The translations under genes were made by a program, and so were the position numbers. This document shows, piece by piece, positions 25,384 through 36,631 of a stretch of 64,000 nt of DNA. Position 1 is the first letter of the stretch; each line of letters begins with the position of its first letter. The stretch is from Kineosporia mesophila. Lineage in GTDB: Bacteria; Actinomycetota; Actinomycetes; Actinomycetales; Kineosporiaceae. The notes under the pieces are model-generated. The model saw nothing but the letters and a program-made list of their open reading frames with translations. It searched no databases and was not told the DNA's origin. The stretch spans positions 62,001 through 126,000 of the forward strand of contig NZ_JAJOMA010000015.1 in the NCBI RefSeq assembly GCF_021129235.1. Reading direction: 5' to 3'.

Positions 25384-26282
25384 CGCATCCGGCTCAGCGC
25401 GAATTGTGCTCCCTGTTCCTGCATCCCGTTGGTGAAGTAGGACACGTGCGGGGCGAAGCGCCCGCCGGACTGACAGACGAAGTCGTCGGCCACGCAGTAG
25501 TCGCGCAGGCGATCGACGAACGCGTCCAGGGCACCGGCCGGTCGCGGGTCGGTCATCATGCCGTCGACGGTGCTGTCGTAGTCGCCCACATTGAACGGCT
25601 CTCGGCCGACGAAGCGCGGGTCGCCGTAGAGCACCACCGCGTCGATGTTCCCGGCCGCCGTGGGGGTCAGCTCGGCCTCGTCCCGCCCGGCGTCCCGGAC
25701 CGATGCACCGATCAGGGCGTCGCCGGCCACGAGGGCACCCTGCGAATAACCCATCACGATCGACCTCTGCTGCGGGCACTTTCGCGCCGCGACGTTGAGT
25801 TCCCCGACCAGCAGCCGCACTCCCTCGTCGGCGCTCGCCCCGAAGAACGCGTCCCCGGGGGTGGTGCTGAGCGACACGGCGTCGGCGGGGTAGGGCACGT
25901 CGTAGTGGCGCGTGCGGCCCGGGTGGGCCGCCGCGATCTGCCGCGCCACCCCGCTGAGCAGGTTGGAGTCGGCCAGTGGCTCGCTCGTGCCCCGCGCGGT
26001 GATCACCAGATAGCCGGTGCAGGACGGGTTCTGGTCAATGGTGGACGCCCTGGTCGCCCCCGGTGTCGTCGTCACCACCGGGGTCGGGGTGTGTGAGGAC
26101 GAGGTGCTGGTGGACGCCGGTGTCGTCGGCGATGTGGTGGTCGGGGAAGCGGTGGTCCCGTCGCCGCATCCGCTCACGAGCAGCCCGGTGGCCAGAGCCG
26201 CCACGGCTGCTACGGCTGCTACGGCTGCTACGGCGAGGCGGAACGCGGTGGGCACGGGGAACTCCCGGGAATCGGCGGTCAC
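25374..26282 (-). CDS. cutinase-family lipoprotein esterase
   Basis: The protein has 302 residues. Residues 1-40 form a lipoprotein signal with the lipobox LVSGC, then a Ser/Thr/Pro-rich linker of about 35 residues. The catalytic domain has the cutinase oxyanion and Ser motifs (VITARGTSEP, then IVMGYSQGALVAGDAL with nucleophile Ser), a late Asp (DYCVADDFVC) and His (FAPHVSY). The paired Cys residues are typical of cutinases. It would hydrolyse esters such as lipids, cutin-like polyesters or cell-envelope esters outside the cell. A 9-bp tandem repeat lies in the signal-peptide coding part. Confidence 0.87.
   Translation of the reverse strand: MTADSREFPVPTAFRLAVAAVAAVAAVAALATGLLVSGCGDGTTASPTTTSPTTPASTSTSSSHTPTPVVTTTPGATRASTIDQNPSCTGYLVITARGTSEPLADSNLLSGVARQIAAAHPGRTRHYDVPYPADAVSLSTTPGDAFFGASADEGVRLLVGELNVAARKCPQQRSIVMGYSQGALVAGDALIGASVRDAGRDEAELTPTAAGNIDAVVLYGDPRFVGREPFNVGDYDSTVDGMMTDPRPAGALDAFVDRLRDYCVADDFVCQSGGRFAPHVSYFTNGMQEQGAQFALSRMRAR
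26203..26229. repeat. 9-bp tandem repeat in the cutinase signal peptide
   Basis: ACGGCTGCT occurs three times in direct succession (plus strand), with a partial fourth copy. It encodes repeated V-A-A units in the hydrophobic core of the lipoprotein signal. Copy-number change by slippage would alter h-region length by three residues each time. Confidence 0.6.
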
Positions 26283-26306
26283 GTCAGCGGCTTCGTCTCG
26301 CCCGGA

Positions 26307-27161
26307 TCAGGTCCACGACGGGTCGCTCGCCCGGGCCCGGCGCCAGGGGGTGGGCGAGACGCCCGTGTGCTGACGGAACACGCGGCTCAGGGCGGTGCCG
26401 CTGGAGAACCCCAGCTGCGCGGCGATCTGCGTGATGTCCAGATCGGTCGAGCGCAGAAGGCATTTGGCCCGGTACAGGCGCCACCAGGTGAGGTGTTCCA
26501 TCGGTCCCTGGCCGGATGTGGCGCGGAACGCGGCGGCGAAGGCCGAACGGGACATCCCCGCCACCGCGGCCAGATGCGCCACGGTCCAGCCCCGGGAGAG
26601 ATCGTCGTGGGCGGCGCTCACGGCGCGGGCCAGCCGCGGGTCGTTGAGCAGGGCGAGCCACGTGCCCTGGGCCAGGCAGAGCGCCGCCGCCCGGACCACG
26701 GTCACGTAGACGACATCCGCCAGGCGCGAGGTGATCACGGATGCGCCGGGGCGCGCGCCGGCGTGCTCCTGCGAGATCAGGAGCATGGCGGCCGCCGCCG
26801 ATCGGGCCGCCTCACCGCCCGACTCCAGGGCGATCAGCGGAGGAAGGGCCCGGCCCAGCGCGTCGGCGGACAGCGGCTCGATGTCCAGCGACAGCACGTG
26901 CACCTCGGCGTCCGGGGCCGCTTCGAGGACGAAGGAGGCGTCCGGGCCGGCGAAGAGGACGTCTCCGGTGACCAGTTTCCCGTCGGACGGCGCCGGCGCG
27001 GCGAGCGCGGACCCCGCCACGGTGACCGGTCCGGCGGCCACCCAGACGACCAGGGCCTGGTTGCCGGGACGGTCGCCCGGAAACGTCCGCCGCCCCACCA
27101 GTCGCTCGTGGCGGGCATCGTGAGTCCGTGCGGCCGAAAGGACCGAATCCAGTGCATTCAT
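26307..27161 (-). CDS. AraC-family transcriptional regulator
   Basis: The protein has 284 residues. The N-terminal 160 residues are a cupin-like effector domain (NQALVVWVAAGPVTVAG… GDVLFAGPDASFVLEA). The C-terminal 95 residues form the double helix-turn-helix of AraC/XylS proteins (WTVAHLAAVAGMSRSAFAAAF and DITQIAAQLGFSSGTALSRVF… TGVSPTPWRR). It is divergent from the small NIPSNAP-like gene (91 bp), its likely target. The ligand is unknown. Similar regulators often sit beside oxidoreductase or dabb-domain genes. Confidence 0.87.
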   Translation of the reverse strand: MNALDSVLSAARTHDARHERLVGRRTFPGDRPGNQALVVWVAAGPVTVAGSALAAPAPSDGKLVTGDVLFAGPDASFVLEAAPDAEVHVLSLDIEPLSADALGRALPPLIALESGGEAARSAAAAMLLISQEHAGARPGASVITSRLADVVYVTVVRAAALCLAQGTWLALLNDPRLARAVSAAHDDLSRGWTVAHLAAVAGMSRSAFAAAFRATSGQGPMEHLTWWRLYRAKCLLRSTDLDITQIAAQLGFSSGTALSRVFRQHTGVSPTPWRRARASDPSWT

Positions 27162-27252
27162 TCCCGACCGCCAGCTCGCCGTGGACTATTCGTCATGAAT
27201 TATGGACTCAACTGCCTAGCCCTTCCAGTCGGGTCGTCCTTAGCGTCGTGCC

Positions 27253-27573
27253 ATGACCTACTTCATGCTCGCCCAGCTCCAGTTGCGCTACGGCTGGACC
27301 AATCTGCCCGCCTACGAGGAAGGGATGCGGCACGTCAAGGACCTTTTCGAGAGCCAGGGCATCATGCTGGAGCAGGCCGCGATCACGAAGATCGGCCCTC
27401 TCTACGAGACCTGGAACCTCTGGCGCGTCGACGATCCGGGGCACATCGACCGGGCTTTCGCCGCCCTGGAGTTCACGGAGCAGCAGCAGGAGGCGATTGC
27501 CCGCATGCACGCGGTCGTCGAGCACGAGCAGGTCCGCATCCTGGAAGGGCTCGACCTCGTGAGCACTTCATGA
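27253..27573 (+). CDS. small NIPSNAP/dabb-like protein
   Basis: The protein has 106 residues and an alpha/beta dimeric ferredoxin-like pattern: first strand YFMLAQLQLRYG, a helix (YEEGMRHVKDLFESQG), then strands ITKIGPLYETWNLWRVDD and a long C-terminal helix. This resembles NIPSNAP-type small proteins, often found with the regulator or enzyme they assist. The family call is tentative. It is divergent from the AraC gene and its stop overlaps the stop of the convergent LysR gene by 6 bases. Confidence 0.6.
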   Translation: MTYFMLAQLQLRYGWTNLPAYEEGMRHVKDLFESQGIMLEQAAITKIGPLYETWNLWRVDDPGHIDRAFAALEFTEQQQEAIARMHAVVEHEQVRILEGLDLVSTS

Positions 27574-28488
27574 GCCCGGTCTGAGGACGGGGACGTCGCG
27601 GTGGGTCCGGGACGCGGTGCGCAGCAGGTCCAGGGCGAGGGCGCCCGGGCGGGTGGCGGCGGCCGCGTCGCGGACGATCGCGTGGATGCTCCGCACCGGG
27701 CGGGGGCGGACCACCGGGACGACCACCACGTCGTCGGGCGGTGACAGGGCGCCGAGTTCGGGCATCACGGTGACCCCGATGCCGGCGGCGACGAAGGCGA
27801 TGGCGGCGCGGTAGTCGTGGGCCTCGACGTGGAAGGGCGGGCTGATCCCGGCCGCGGCGCAGGCGTCGATCAGGTTCTGCCGACACCAGCCCTGGGTGAA
27901 GTCGTTGTCGATCCACCGCTCGCCGGCCAGCTCGGCCAGCTCGATCTCCTCACGGGCAGCCAGCGGATGGTCGCGGTGCAGGACCACGACGTACGGATCG
28001 TCGAGCAGGTGGTGCACGGCGAAGCCGGTGCCGGCGGTGAAGGTGCTCTGGGCCACGACGAGATGAAGGTCCGCGCGCTCGTCGGGGTTGTCGGGCGGGA
28101 CGTCGCTGAGGCGCAGATCGATGCGCAGGCCGGGGAACTCGTCACTCAGCCGGTGCACCAGGGGCGGCAGCCAGAGCGCGCCCGCCGAGGCGAAGTAGGC
28201 GATCGACAGCGACCCCGTGCGCCCGGACCGCAGGTCGGCCACCAGGGCCTCGGTGACGCCGAGCCGGGTCAGCAGGTCGTCTGCCTCGGCCGCCAGGGCC
28301 AGCCCGGCGGCGGTCGGGCGCAGGCCCCGGCCCACGCGTTCCAGCAGGGGCAGCCCGGTCTCGCGCTGAAGCGCCGTGATGTGCTGACTCACCGCGGAGG
28401 GCGTGTACCCGAGGTTGGTGGCGGCGGCCTGGACCGAGCCGCTGGCCACGACCGAACGGAACACGCGCAGGCGATGCAGATCCAGCAT
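27568..28488 (-). CDS. LysR-family transcriptional regulator
   Basis: The protein has 306 residues. The winged helix-turn-helix is at residues 1-60 (LHRLRVFRSVVASGSVQAAATNLGY… SAVSQHITALQRETGLPLLERVGRG, with the usual length). The effector-binding domain follows (GSLSIAYFASAGALWLPPLV… GIGVTVMPELGAL). It is divergent from the EamA transporter gene with an 82-bp gap. The gap contains two GCTTAAT units, which could be part of its binding region. It probably controls that transporter; the effector is unknown. Confidence 0.88.
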   Translation of the reverse strand: MLDLHRLRVFRSVVASGSVQAAATNLGYTPSAVSQHITALQRETGLPLLERVGRGLRPTAAGLALAAEADDLLTRLGVTEALVADLRSGRTGSLSIAYFASAGALWLPPLVHRLSDEFPGLRIDLRLSDVPPDNPDERADLHLVVAQSTFTAGTGFAVHHLLDDPYVVVLHRDHPLAAREEIELAELAGERWIDNDFTQGWCRQNLIDACAAAGISPPFHVEAHDYRAAIAFVAAGIGVTVMPELGALSPPDDVVVVPVVRPRPVRSIHAIVRDAAAATRPGALALDLLRTASRTHRDVPVLRPGS

Positions 28489-28570
28489 GCCGCAACTCTA
28501 CAGTCGGGCTTAATGGTCAGGAAGAAAGTCGTGCTGGTGCTTAATCAATGCCCGCCCCGACGATGAACCC

Positions 28571-29491
28571 ATGACCGTTCCGGCACCGCCCCGCACCTCC
28601 CTCCTGCCCCTGGCCGCTGCCGGTGTCACCGTCGTCCTGTGGGCCTCGGCCTTCGTGGGCATCCGGTCTGCCGGGCACGACTACTCGGCCGGAGCCCTGG
28701 CCCTGGGGCGCCTGCTCGCCGGCTCCGTCGCCCTGACCGCCGTCGTTCTCCTCCGGAAAGCGAAGGCGACCCGGGCGACCGGGGAGGGTGCGCGTCCTCC
28801 AGCACCCCGGCGCCCGCTCCTGTTCGCCGCGATGCTGTGGGGCGTGGCCTGGTTCGGTCTCTACAACGTGAGCCTGAACCGCGCCGAGCAGAGTCTCGAC
28901 GCCGGGACCACCGCCCTGCTGGTCAACCTGGCGCCGGTCCTGATTGCCGTGCTCGCGGGCCTGTTGCTGGGGGAGGGTTTTCCGGCCCGGCTGATGATCG
29001 GCATGGCCGTCGCCTTCGGTGGTGTGGCCCTCATCGCCGTCACCACCTCCGACGGGCGGGGCGACCTGGCCGGGGTCCTGCTCGGCCTGGCCTCGGCCGT
29101 GCTCTACGCCACGGCGGCCACCGCGCAGAAACGTCTGCTGGCCCGGATCGACGCCCTGACCCTCACCTGGATCGGCTGCCTGTCCGGCACGGTGGCCTGT
29201 CTTCCGTTCGCGCCCGGCCTGATCCGGCAGGCCGCCGATGCCTCGCCAACCTCCACCCTGAGCCTGGTCTACCTCGGGGTCTTCCCCACCGCGATCGCCT
29301 TCCTGGCCTGGGGATACGCACTGTCGCGGACGAATGTGGGACGTCTGGCCGCCTCCACCTATGTGGTGCCGGCGTTGGTGGTGCTGATGTCGTGGGCCCT
29401 GCTGGGGGAGGTGCCGGGCGTGCTGGCGCTGGTGGGGGGCGTGCTGTGCCTGGCCGGGGTGGGGATCGCGACGGTCCGGAGGGCGCGATGA
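28571..29491 (+). CDS. EamA-family (DMT) metabolite exporter
   Basis: The protein has 306 residues and ten membrane helices arranged as two EamA repeats (first repeat LPLAAAGVTVVLWASAFVGIRS… LIAVTTS; second starting GVLLGLASAVLYATAATAQKR). The family exports amino acids or other metabolites, or imports some nutrients. The conserved W/A/S-rich first helix and the late segment LSRTNVGRLAASTYVVPALVVL are typical. The divergent LysR gene is its probable regulator. The substrate cannot be read from the sequence. Confidence 0.88.
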   Translation: MTVPAPPRTSLLPLAAAGVTVVLWASAFVGIRSAGHDYSAGALALGRLLAGSVALTAVVLLRKAKATRATGEGARPPAPRRPLLFAAMLWGVAWFGLYNVSLNRAEQSLDAGTTALLVNLAPVLIAVLAGLLLGEGFPARLMIGMAVAFGGVALIAVTTSDGRGDLAGVLLGLASAVLYATAATAQKRLLARIDALTLTWIGCLSGTVACLPFAPGLIRQAADASPTSTLSLVYLGVFPTAIAFLAWGYALSRTNVGRLAASTYVVPALVVLMSWALLGEVPGVLALVGGVLCLAGVGIATVRRAR

Positions 29492-29568
29492 GGAAAGGGA
29501 TAAGGAACTCATAACGTCGGATTCCCTAGGTTGGTCGCTGACGCCCCAGGCCTGACCGAAGAGGACCC

Positions 29569-30627
29569 GTGAAACGACGCACCACCGTGACCATTGCCGC
29601 TGCCGCCTCCCTCGCCGTTGTCGGTGCGGTGACGCAGAGCCTGGTCGGTCACGCCGAGAACGCCGCCCCCACCGCCGTGACCCAGGCCGCGGTGACCCGG
29701 GCGGCCGACACCACCGTGACGGCGGCTGCGGTCAAGGGCCTGCCCAAGACCATGACGTTCTACGTCGACCCGAAGTCGGGCCCGGCCACCTGGGTCTCCC
29801 AGAACAAGAGCGACAGCCGCGCCGCCACGATCAAGGCGGGCCTGTCGTCCAAGCCGATGGCCCGCTGGTTCGGGAGCTGGTCCAACGACATCAAGCCGGC
29901 CGTGAACGTGTACGTCACGGCGGCCACGAAAAAGAAGAAGGCACCGATCCTGGTGGCCTACAACATCCCCGGCCGCGACGCCTGTGGTGGGCACTCGGCC
30001 GGTGGCGCGCAGGTGAGCGAATACCGCACCTGGATCAAGAACTTCGCCGCCGGTGTCGGCAAGCGCCGGGCCGTGGTGGTGCTCGAGCCCGACGCCCTGG
30101 CCGACTTCAACTGCCTGACCACGGCCCAGGCCGCCACTCGTCAGAAGCTGCTCACCTACGCCACCGAGCAGTTCCACCAGAGCGCCCCCAACGCGTACGT
30201 CTACCTGGACGCGGGCAACTCGAACTACGCCACGGCCACCGCCATGTCGGGCCGGCTGCTGAAGTCCGGTCTGAAGAACATCCGCGGGTTCTCACTGAAC
30301 GTGTCCAACTACCACACCACGGCGGAGGAGAACGCGTTCGCCACGAAGCTGAACGCGCAGCTGCGCAAGCGGGGCTCGGCGACCAAGCCGTACATCATCG
30401 ACACCAGCCGGAACGGTCTGGGCAGCAACGGTGTCTGGTGCAACCCGGCCGGCCGCAAGCTGGGCGTCACCTCGCGCGTCAACCAGACGCCCACGGCGAA
30501 GACACCCGAGGCGCGCCTGTGGATCAAGACTCCCGGTGAGTCGGACGGCAACTGCGGCATCGCCCCGAACGCGGCAGCCGGGGTCTTCGACCCGGCGATC
30601 GCCGTCGGTCTGGTGCGCGGCAAGTAG
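29569..30627 (+). CDS. secreted glycoside hydrolase family 6 endoglucanase
   Basis: The protein has 352 residues. A signal peptide (KRRTTVTIAAAASLAVVGAVTQS) is followed by a short Thr/Ala linker and a single GH6 domain. Conserved parts are FYVDPKSGP, APILVAYNIPGRDACGGHSAGG, AVVVLEPDALAD (catalytic acid Asp in EPDAL), YLDAGNSNYA, GFSLNVSNYH and PYIIDTSRNGLG (Asp of the DTSRNG loop), then LWIKTPGESDGNC. It would cleave beta-1,4-glucan with inversion. No carbohydrate-binding module is present. The gene is monocistronic. Confidence 0.92.
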   Translation: MKRRTTVTIAAAASLAVVGAVTQSLVGHAENAAPTAVTQAAVTRAADTTVTAAAVKGLPKTMTFYVDPKSGPATWVSQNKSDSRAATIKAGLSSKPMARWFGSWSNDIKPAVNVYVTAATKKKKAPILVAYNIPGRDACGGHSAGGAQVSEYRTWIKNFAAGVGKRRAVVVLEPDALADFNCLTTAQAATRQKLLTYATEQFHQSAPNAYVYLDAGNSNYATATAMSGRLLKSGLKNIRGFSLNVSNYHTTAEENAFATKLNAQLRKRGSATKPYIIDTSRNGLGSNGVWCNPAGRKLGVTSRVNQTPTAKTPEARLWIKTPGESDGNCGIAPNAAAGVFDPAIAVGLVRGK

Positions 30628-30787
30628 GGCCTTCCGCCCGGGCAGCAGAACGCGGTCAGCCGGGGGCCTGTCCTGGCCGGGCGAAACGGGGATATCTCAC
30701 CGTGCGGGAGCGGCCCGAAGCGAGACCGGAACGGCAGCGGCGGGCCGTTCCCCGGTGAGGCCCCGGGTCACTGCGTAGTCTCAAGGG

Positions 30788-31315
30788 ATGGATGAGTGGC
30801 CCGGGAGTGACACAGGTAGGGCCCCGGCCCCGGTCCGCGGGTCGTTCCTGCTCGAGCGGGTGTACGCGGACTCGGCCCGTGACCTGGGGATTCCCCCGCG
30901 GCAGGGCGTTCTGCTGTGTGTGCTGACACCGGGCCCACTGGAGCTGTCCCGCCTGGGCACCGTGCTGCGGGTGGCTGAGCCGGTTCTGACCGGCCTGGTC
31001 GAGGCCGCCGAGGCGAGCCGCCACGTCACCCGCACCACCGACCCGGCCGGCACCCACACCGGTACCGTCACCGTCGTCCTGACCTCGATCGGCGCGTCCA
31101 TCGCCCAGGAGTTCTACGACGAGACCTGCGCCCGCATCGACGCCCTCACCTACGGGCTCTCGATCAGTGAGCGCACCGCGCTCGCGGCGCTGCTGGGCCG
31201 GTTCATGGTGGGCCGGCACCGGCCCCGCCCGGTCACCCACCTGCACGCCGGCACCCGGTCGGGTTCCGGGCCCCGCCCGCACAACACCCCCACCCCTCCG
31301 GCCCAGAGCGCCTGA
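30788..31315 (+). CDS. MarR-like winged-helix protein
   Basis: The 175-residue product has a helix/winged-helix pattern (QGVLLCVLTPGPLELSRLGTVL… LTGLVEAAEASRHVTRTTDP… TVVLTSIGASIAQEF) resembling MarR DNA-binding domains, ending in a dimerisation-type helix and a Pro/His-rich tail of about 40 residues. The wing sequence is diverged, so the family call is tentative. It precedes the glycosyltransferase-like gene on the same strand, 167 bp away. Confidence 0.6.
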   Translation: MDEWPGSDTGRAPAPVRGSFLLERVYADSARDLGIPPRQGVLLCVLTPGPLELSRLGTVLRVAEPVLTGLVEAAEASRHVTRTTDPAGTHTGTVTVVLTSIGASIAQEFYDETCARIDALTYGLSISERTALAALLGRFMVGRHRPRPVTHLHAGTRSGSGPRPHNTPTPPAQSA

Positions 31316-31482
31316 TCCGGCCCAGCTCGTGGGAGCGGTGGCGCAGACGCCCATCCCGAAGTCGCTCAGGTCCGGGGTGAAGGGGGCGGGCTGTCTGTCA
31401 GGCGGTTCCAGGAACGTTCACGCGGTGTTTGCCGCTGGTGAATCATTGTTGCCAGGAGTAATGAAAAGCCATAAATTGTGGC

Positions 31483-33139
31483 GTGCCTTTATCGTCCGAT
31501 ATCCCTCTCTTAACACCCGTAGGTGCAGGTCTTCAGCCCGACCCCCTCCAGGCCCCGCCGCCGGGCGGTCTCCGGCACGGTTCGCGCGTACATCGCCCGG
31601 GCGGCGGTGGGCCCTGGGCCGAGCTGATCCTCGGGCGGCACTACCTGGGCCTGATCATGGGACTGGCCACGACCGGCGTCCTCACCTGGGGTCTGGGCCG
31701 CAGTGCCCTCTGGCTGGACGAGAGCGCGAGCGTGATGGCGACCCAGCGCAGCTGGTCGCACCTGTGGACCCTGGGCCAGGGCGCCGAGACCCCCTTGCTG
31801 CCGTACTACGTTCTGCTGAAACTGTTCACCGGTGGGGCCCGGATTCTGGTCCCGGCCCTGCAGAACCATCCCGAGGTGCTGTACCGGCTGCCGTCGGTCA
31901 TCGTCACCGTCCTGGCCGGCTGGGTCCTGACCGCCTGGCTGAGCCGGGTCGCCCCGCCCCGCCTGGTCGTGGCCTGTGGCGCCATGCTCCTGCTGACCAC
32001 GGGCTTCTCCCGCTTCGGGCAGGAGGCCCGCCCCTACGCCGCGGTCCTGTTCCTGGCCGTGGTGGTCACCGTGCTGTGGAGCGTGATGGCCCACGACACC
32101 CGCTGGCGCTGGAGCGTGGGCTACGCCCTCGGCGTCGCCGCGATGATCTCGCTGCACACCCTCAGCGCCGGGCTCCTCGCGGCCCATCTGGTCGCCACCC
32201 TGGTCTGCCGGCCACAGCGCTCCCTGCTGCTGCGCACGACGATGGCCGGGACACTGGGAGTAGCGCTGGCCTCGCCGCTGATCCTCACCACCGCCGGCAA
32301 CGGCACCGGCCCGCTGTACATCTATCCCGACGTCACACCGCGTTACACACTGGGCCTTTTCGTGCGGTTGTTCACCAACGATCAGTCGCCGCTGCTCCTG
32401 GTCGGGCCCGTCCTCCTGCTGGCCCTGGTCGGGCTGGTACAGGTGCTTCCGGGCCCGTTCACCTTCGTCGCCCGCCTGGCGGCCTGCTGGGCCCTGGTTC
32501 CCCTGATCGCCATGGTCCCGGTCCTGCTCGTGCACCCCAACCTGCTGGTCGGGCGTTACGCCCTGTTCGTGGTCCCGGCCTGGGCCCTCCTGGCCGGACT
32601 CGGCGTCGTGACCCTGGCCGACCGGGCCCGCGCGCTCCTCACCGACAGGCCCCGGGCCGCCACCGCCCTGGCCACCGCGGTGACGGTCGCCCTGATCGGC
32701 GGGACCACCGCGCTCGAAGCCCACTCCCAGACCGGGATCCGCACCGCGGCCGGGCACCGCGAGGACATCCGCCCCGCCCTGGCCCTCGCCGCCCGGCCGC
32801 AGTACGCCGACCTGAGGATCGTGGTCAACAGCCGCAACGGCGCCGTCGAGGTCGGGGTGTACGGCCGGGCCCTGGAGAAGCGGCTCGTCATGCAGCGGGT
32901 GCAGCGCGAGGGCCCGGCGATCTGGCCCGACCCGGTTCCGGCCGAAGACGTGAAAAAGGTACTGAGGGAAAAGAATCAGCTGATTCTGCTGCAGCGGTAC
33001 GCCATCGAGCCCGGTTGCGACCAGACCGCGACACCGGTCCCCGCGGCCGAGATCGATCTCTGCGAGCCGAAGCTGCTGAAGAATTTCGGGTTCCACGTGC
33101 AGAAGATCGAACCGGCCGGCGACGGATGGGTCTTCGCGC

Positions 33140-33162
<23 letters not shown>
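31483..33162 (+). CDS. GT-C type membrane glycosyltransferase (GT39-like)
   Basis: The protein has up to 559 residues and about ten membrane helices, and then a soluble C-terminal part. The first loop carries the acidic LWLDESASV motif of GT-C enzymes that use polyprenyl-phosphate sugars (PMT/ArnT-like). Another conserved stretch is FSRFGQEARPYAAVLF, the family's R-P-Y region. It would transfer sugar outside the membrane to protein or cell-envelope acceptors. The start is uncertain: GTG 31483 lacks a ribosome binding site, the first 45 residues are atypical, and the region 31316-31480 is AT-rich. An ATG at 31461 with GGAG lies in another frame. The gene overlaps the convergent thiF/moeB stop by 23 bases. 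Confidence 0.8.
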
Positions 33163-35310
<2,148 letters not shown>

Positions 35311-36504
35311 CTACCTCCGTCCGGCCGTGGCCGCCGCAGCGGTGTCACGGCCTGTCGTCACTATGTCGGCCGACCGGGCCGGCCCGGGCCGCCGGGGATC
35401 GCAGGCCCGCACCGGGCCCTCGGGAACCTCGCCGTCGATCAGGGCGGCGGCGACGGCGTCGGCGGTGACCGCGCACAGCAGCACCCCGTTGCGGTGGTGG
35501 CCGGTGGCCAGGGTCAGGCCCGGAACCACGGAAGGCCCGATCAGGGGCAGATTGTCGGGGGTGCCCGGGCGGCACCGCGCCGTCGTCCCGGTGAGCTCCA
35601 GTTCCGACACGGCGGGCACCAGGGCCTGCGCGTCCCGCAGGAGATCGTGCACGGCGCCGGCCGTGACCCGCTGGTCCAGGCCCACGTCTTCACTGGTGGC
35701 CCCGACCACCAGTTCACCGTTCTCGCGCGGCACCAGGTAGACATCCCGTCCGTGCACCACCGCGCGGACGGTGCGGCGCAGAACGTGCTCGCCCGCGGGC
35801 ATCCGCAGCCGCAGGATCTGTCCCTTGACCGGCCGCACCGCCGGCACGACCGACCGGGACCACGCCCCGGTGGCCAGCACCACCCGGGGTGCCCGCACCA
35901 GTGTCCCGGAATCCAGACGGACCCCGGCGAGCGCCTCGTCCACCCGTTCCGGGGTGCCCGAACCCTGAACGGTGACCACCCCGGCGGCCGTGGCCGCGAT
36001 CCGCAGGGCCTCCAGCAGCCGGCGCGGATCGACCTGGTGGTCGTCGGGGATCAGTGTGCCGGCGCTGACCCCCGGATCGAGCATCGGCTCCAGGTCGCGG
36101 CACCGGCGCCCGGTGAGCGCCTCGACCGTCAGCCCGAGACCAGCCTGCAGACGCCGGTTCTCGGCCAGGCGCGCGCGGTCGTCGGCGGTCAGGGCCACGG
36201 CCAGGGTGCCGCACCGGCGGTACCCGGTGACCACACCGCTGACCCGCTCGAGTTCCCGGACGAAGTCCGGGTATCCCTGCGCCGCGTGACAACCCAGGCG
36301 CAGCAACGGTTCCTCACCGGGCTGCACCTCGCTGACCGGGGCGAGCATCCCGGCCGCCGCACCGGAGGCACCCGATCCGGGCGCAGGGTCGACGAGGATC
36401 ACTCGCAGCCCGCGCCGGGCCAGCCGCCAGGCACAGGCCGCGCCAATGACACCGCCGCCCAGGACGACCACATCGGTGGCCGAAACAGGCACGTCTAGTA
36501 ACAT
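35311..36504 (-). CDS. thiO: glycine oxidase ThiO
   Basis: The enzyme (397 residues) is an FAD-dependent amine oxidase that makes dehydroglycine for thiazole synthesis. The dinucleotide fold VVVLGGGVIGAACAWRLARRG is followed by SGAAAGMLAP. A substrate/FAD region VKGQILRLRMP… VYLVPRENGELVVGATSEDVG and the C-terminal RCRPGTPDNLPLIGP… ATGHHRNGVLL are typical of ThiO/DAO enzymes. It is the first gene of the operon; the ribosome binding site AGGGAG lies inside the TPP aptamer, so the riboswitch controls its translation directly. Confidence 0.93.
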   Translation of the reverse strand: MLLDVPVSATDVVVLGGGVIGAACAWRLARRGLRVILVDPAPGSGASGAAAGMLAPVSEVQPGEEPLLRLGCHAAQGYPDFVRELERVSGVVTGYRRCGTLAVALTADDRARLAENRRLQAGLGLTVEALTGRRCRDLEPMLDPGVSAGTLIPDDHQVDPRRLLEALRIAATAAGVVTVQGSGTPERVDEALAGVRLDSGTLVRAPRVVLATGAWSRSVVPAVRPVKGQILRLRMPAGEHVLRRTVRAVVHGRDVYLVPRENGELVVGATSEDVGLDQRVTAGAVHDLLRDAQALVPAVSELELTGTTARCRPGTPDNLPLIGPSVVPGLTLATGHHRNGVLLCAVTADAVAAALIDGEVPEGPVRACDPRRPGPARSADIVTTGRDTAAAATAGRR

Positions 36505-36507
36505 GTT

Positions 36508-36596
36508 CGAGCTCCCTTCGCCGGCATGACCCGGAGCAGGTTCAACGGTCGGCGAGATGTTCGCCCTCTCAGCCCTCGGTGGGCTCCCGTGCTGGC
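36508..36596 (-). promoter_or_regulatory. TPP riboswitch (THI element)
   Basis: On the minus strand the conserved blocks appear in order: GGGAGCCC, GGGCTGAGAGGGCGAAC, CGTTGAACCTGCTCCGGGTC and ATGCCGGCGAAGGGAGC. The CUGAGA pyrimidine-binding and GCGAAGGGA pyrophosphate-side signatures are both intact. AGGGAG at 36512-36517 doubles as the thiO ribosome binding site, 7-8 bases before its ATG, so ligand binding would hide it. The divergent thiE is outside the element. Confidence 0.96.
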
Positions 36597-36631
36597 ATCA
36601 CCATACCCCGCGAAATGCGACACTTCAGCGC

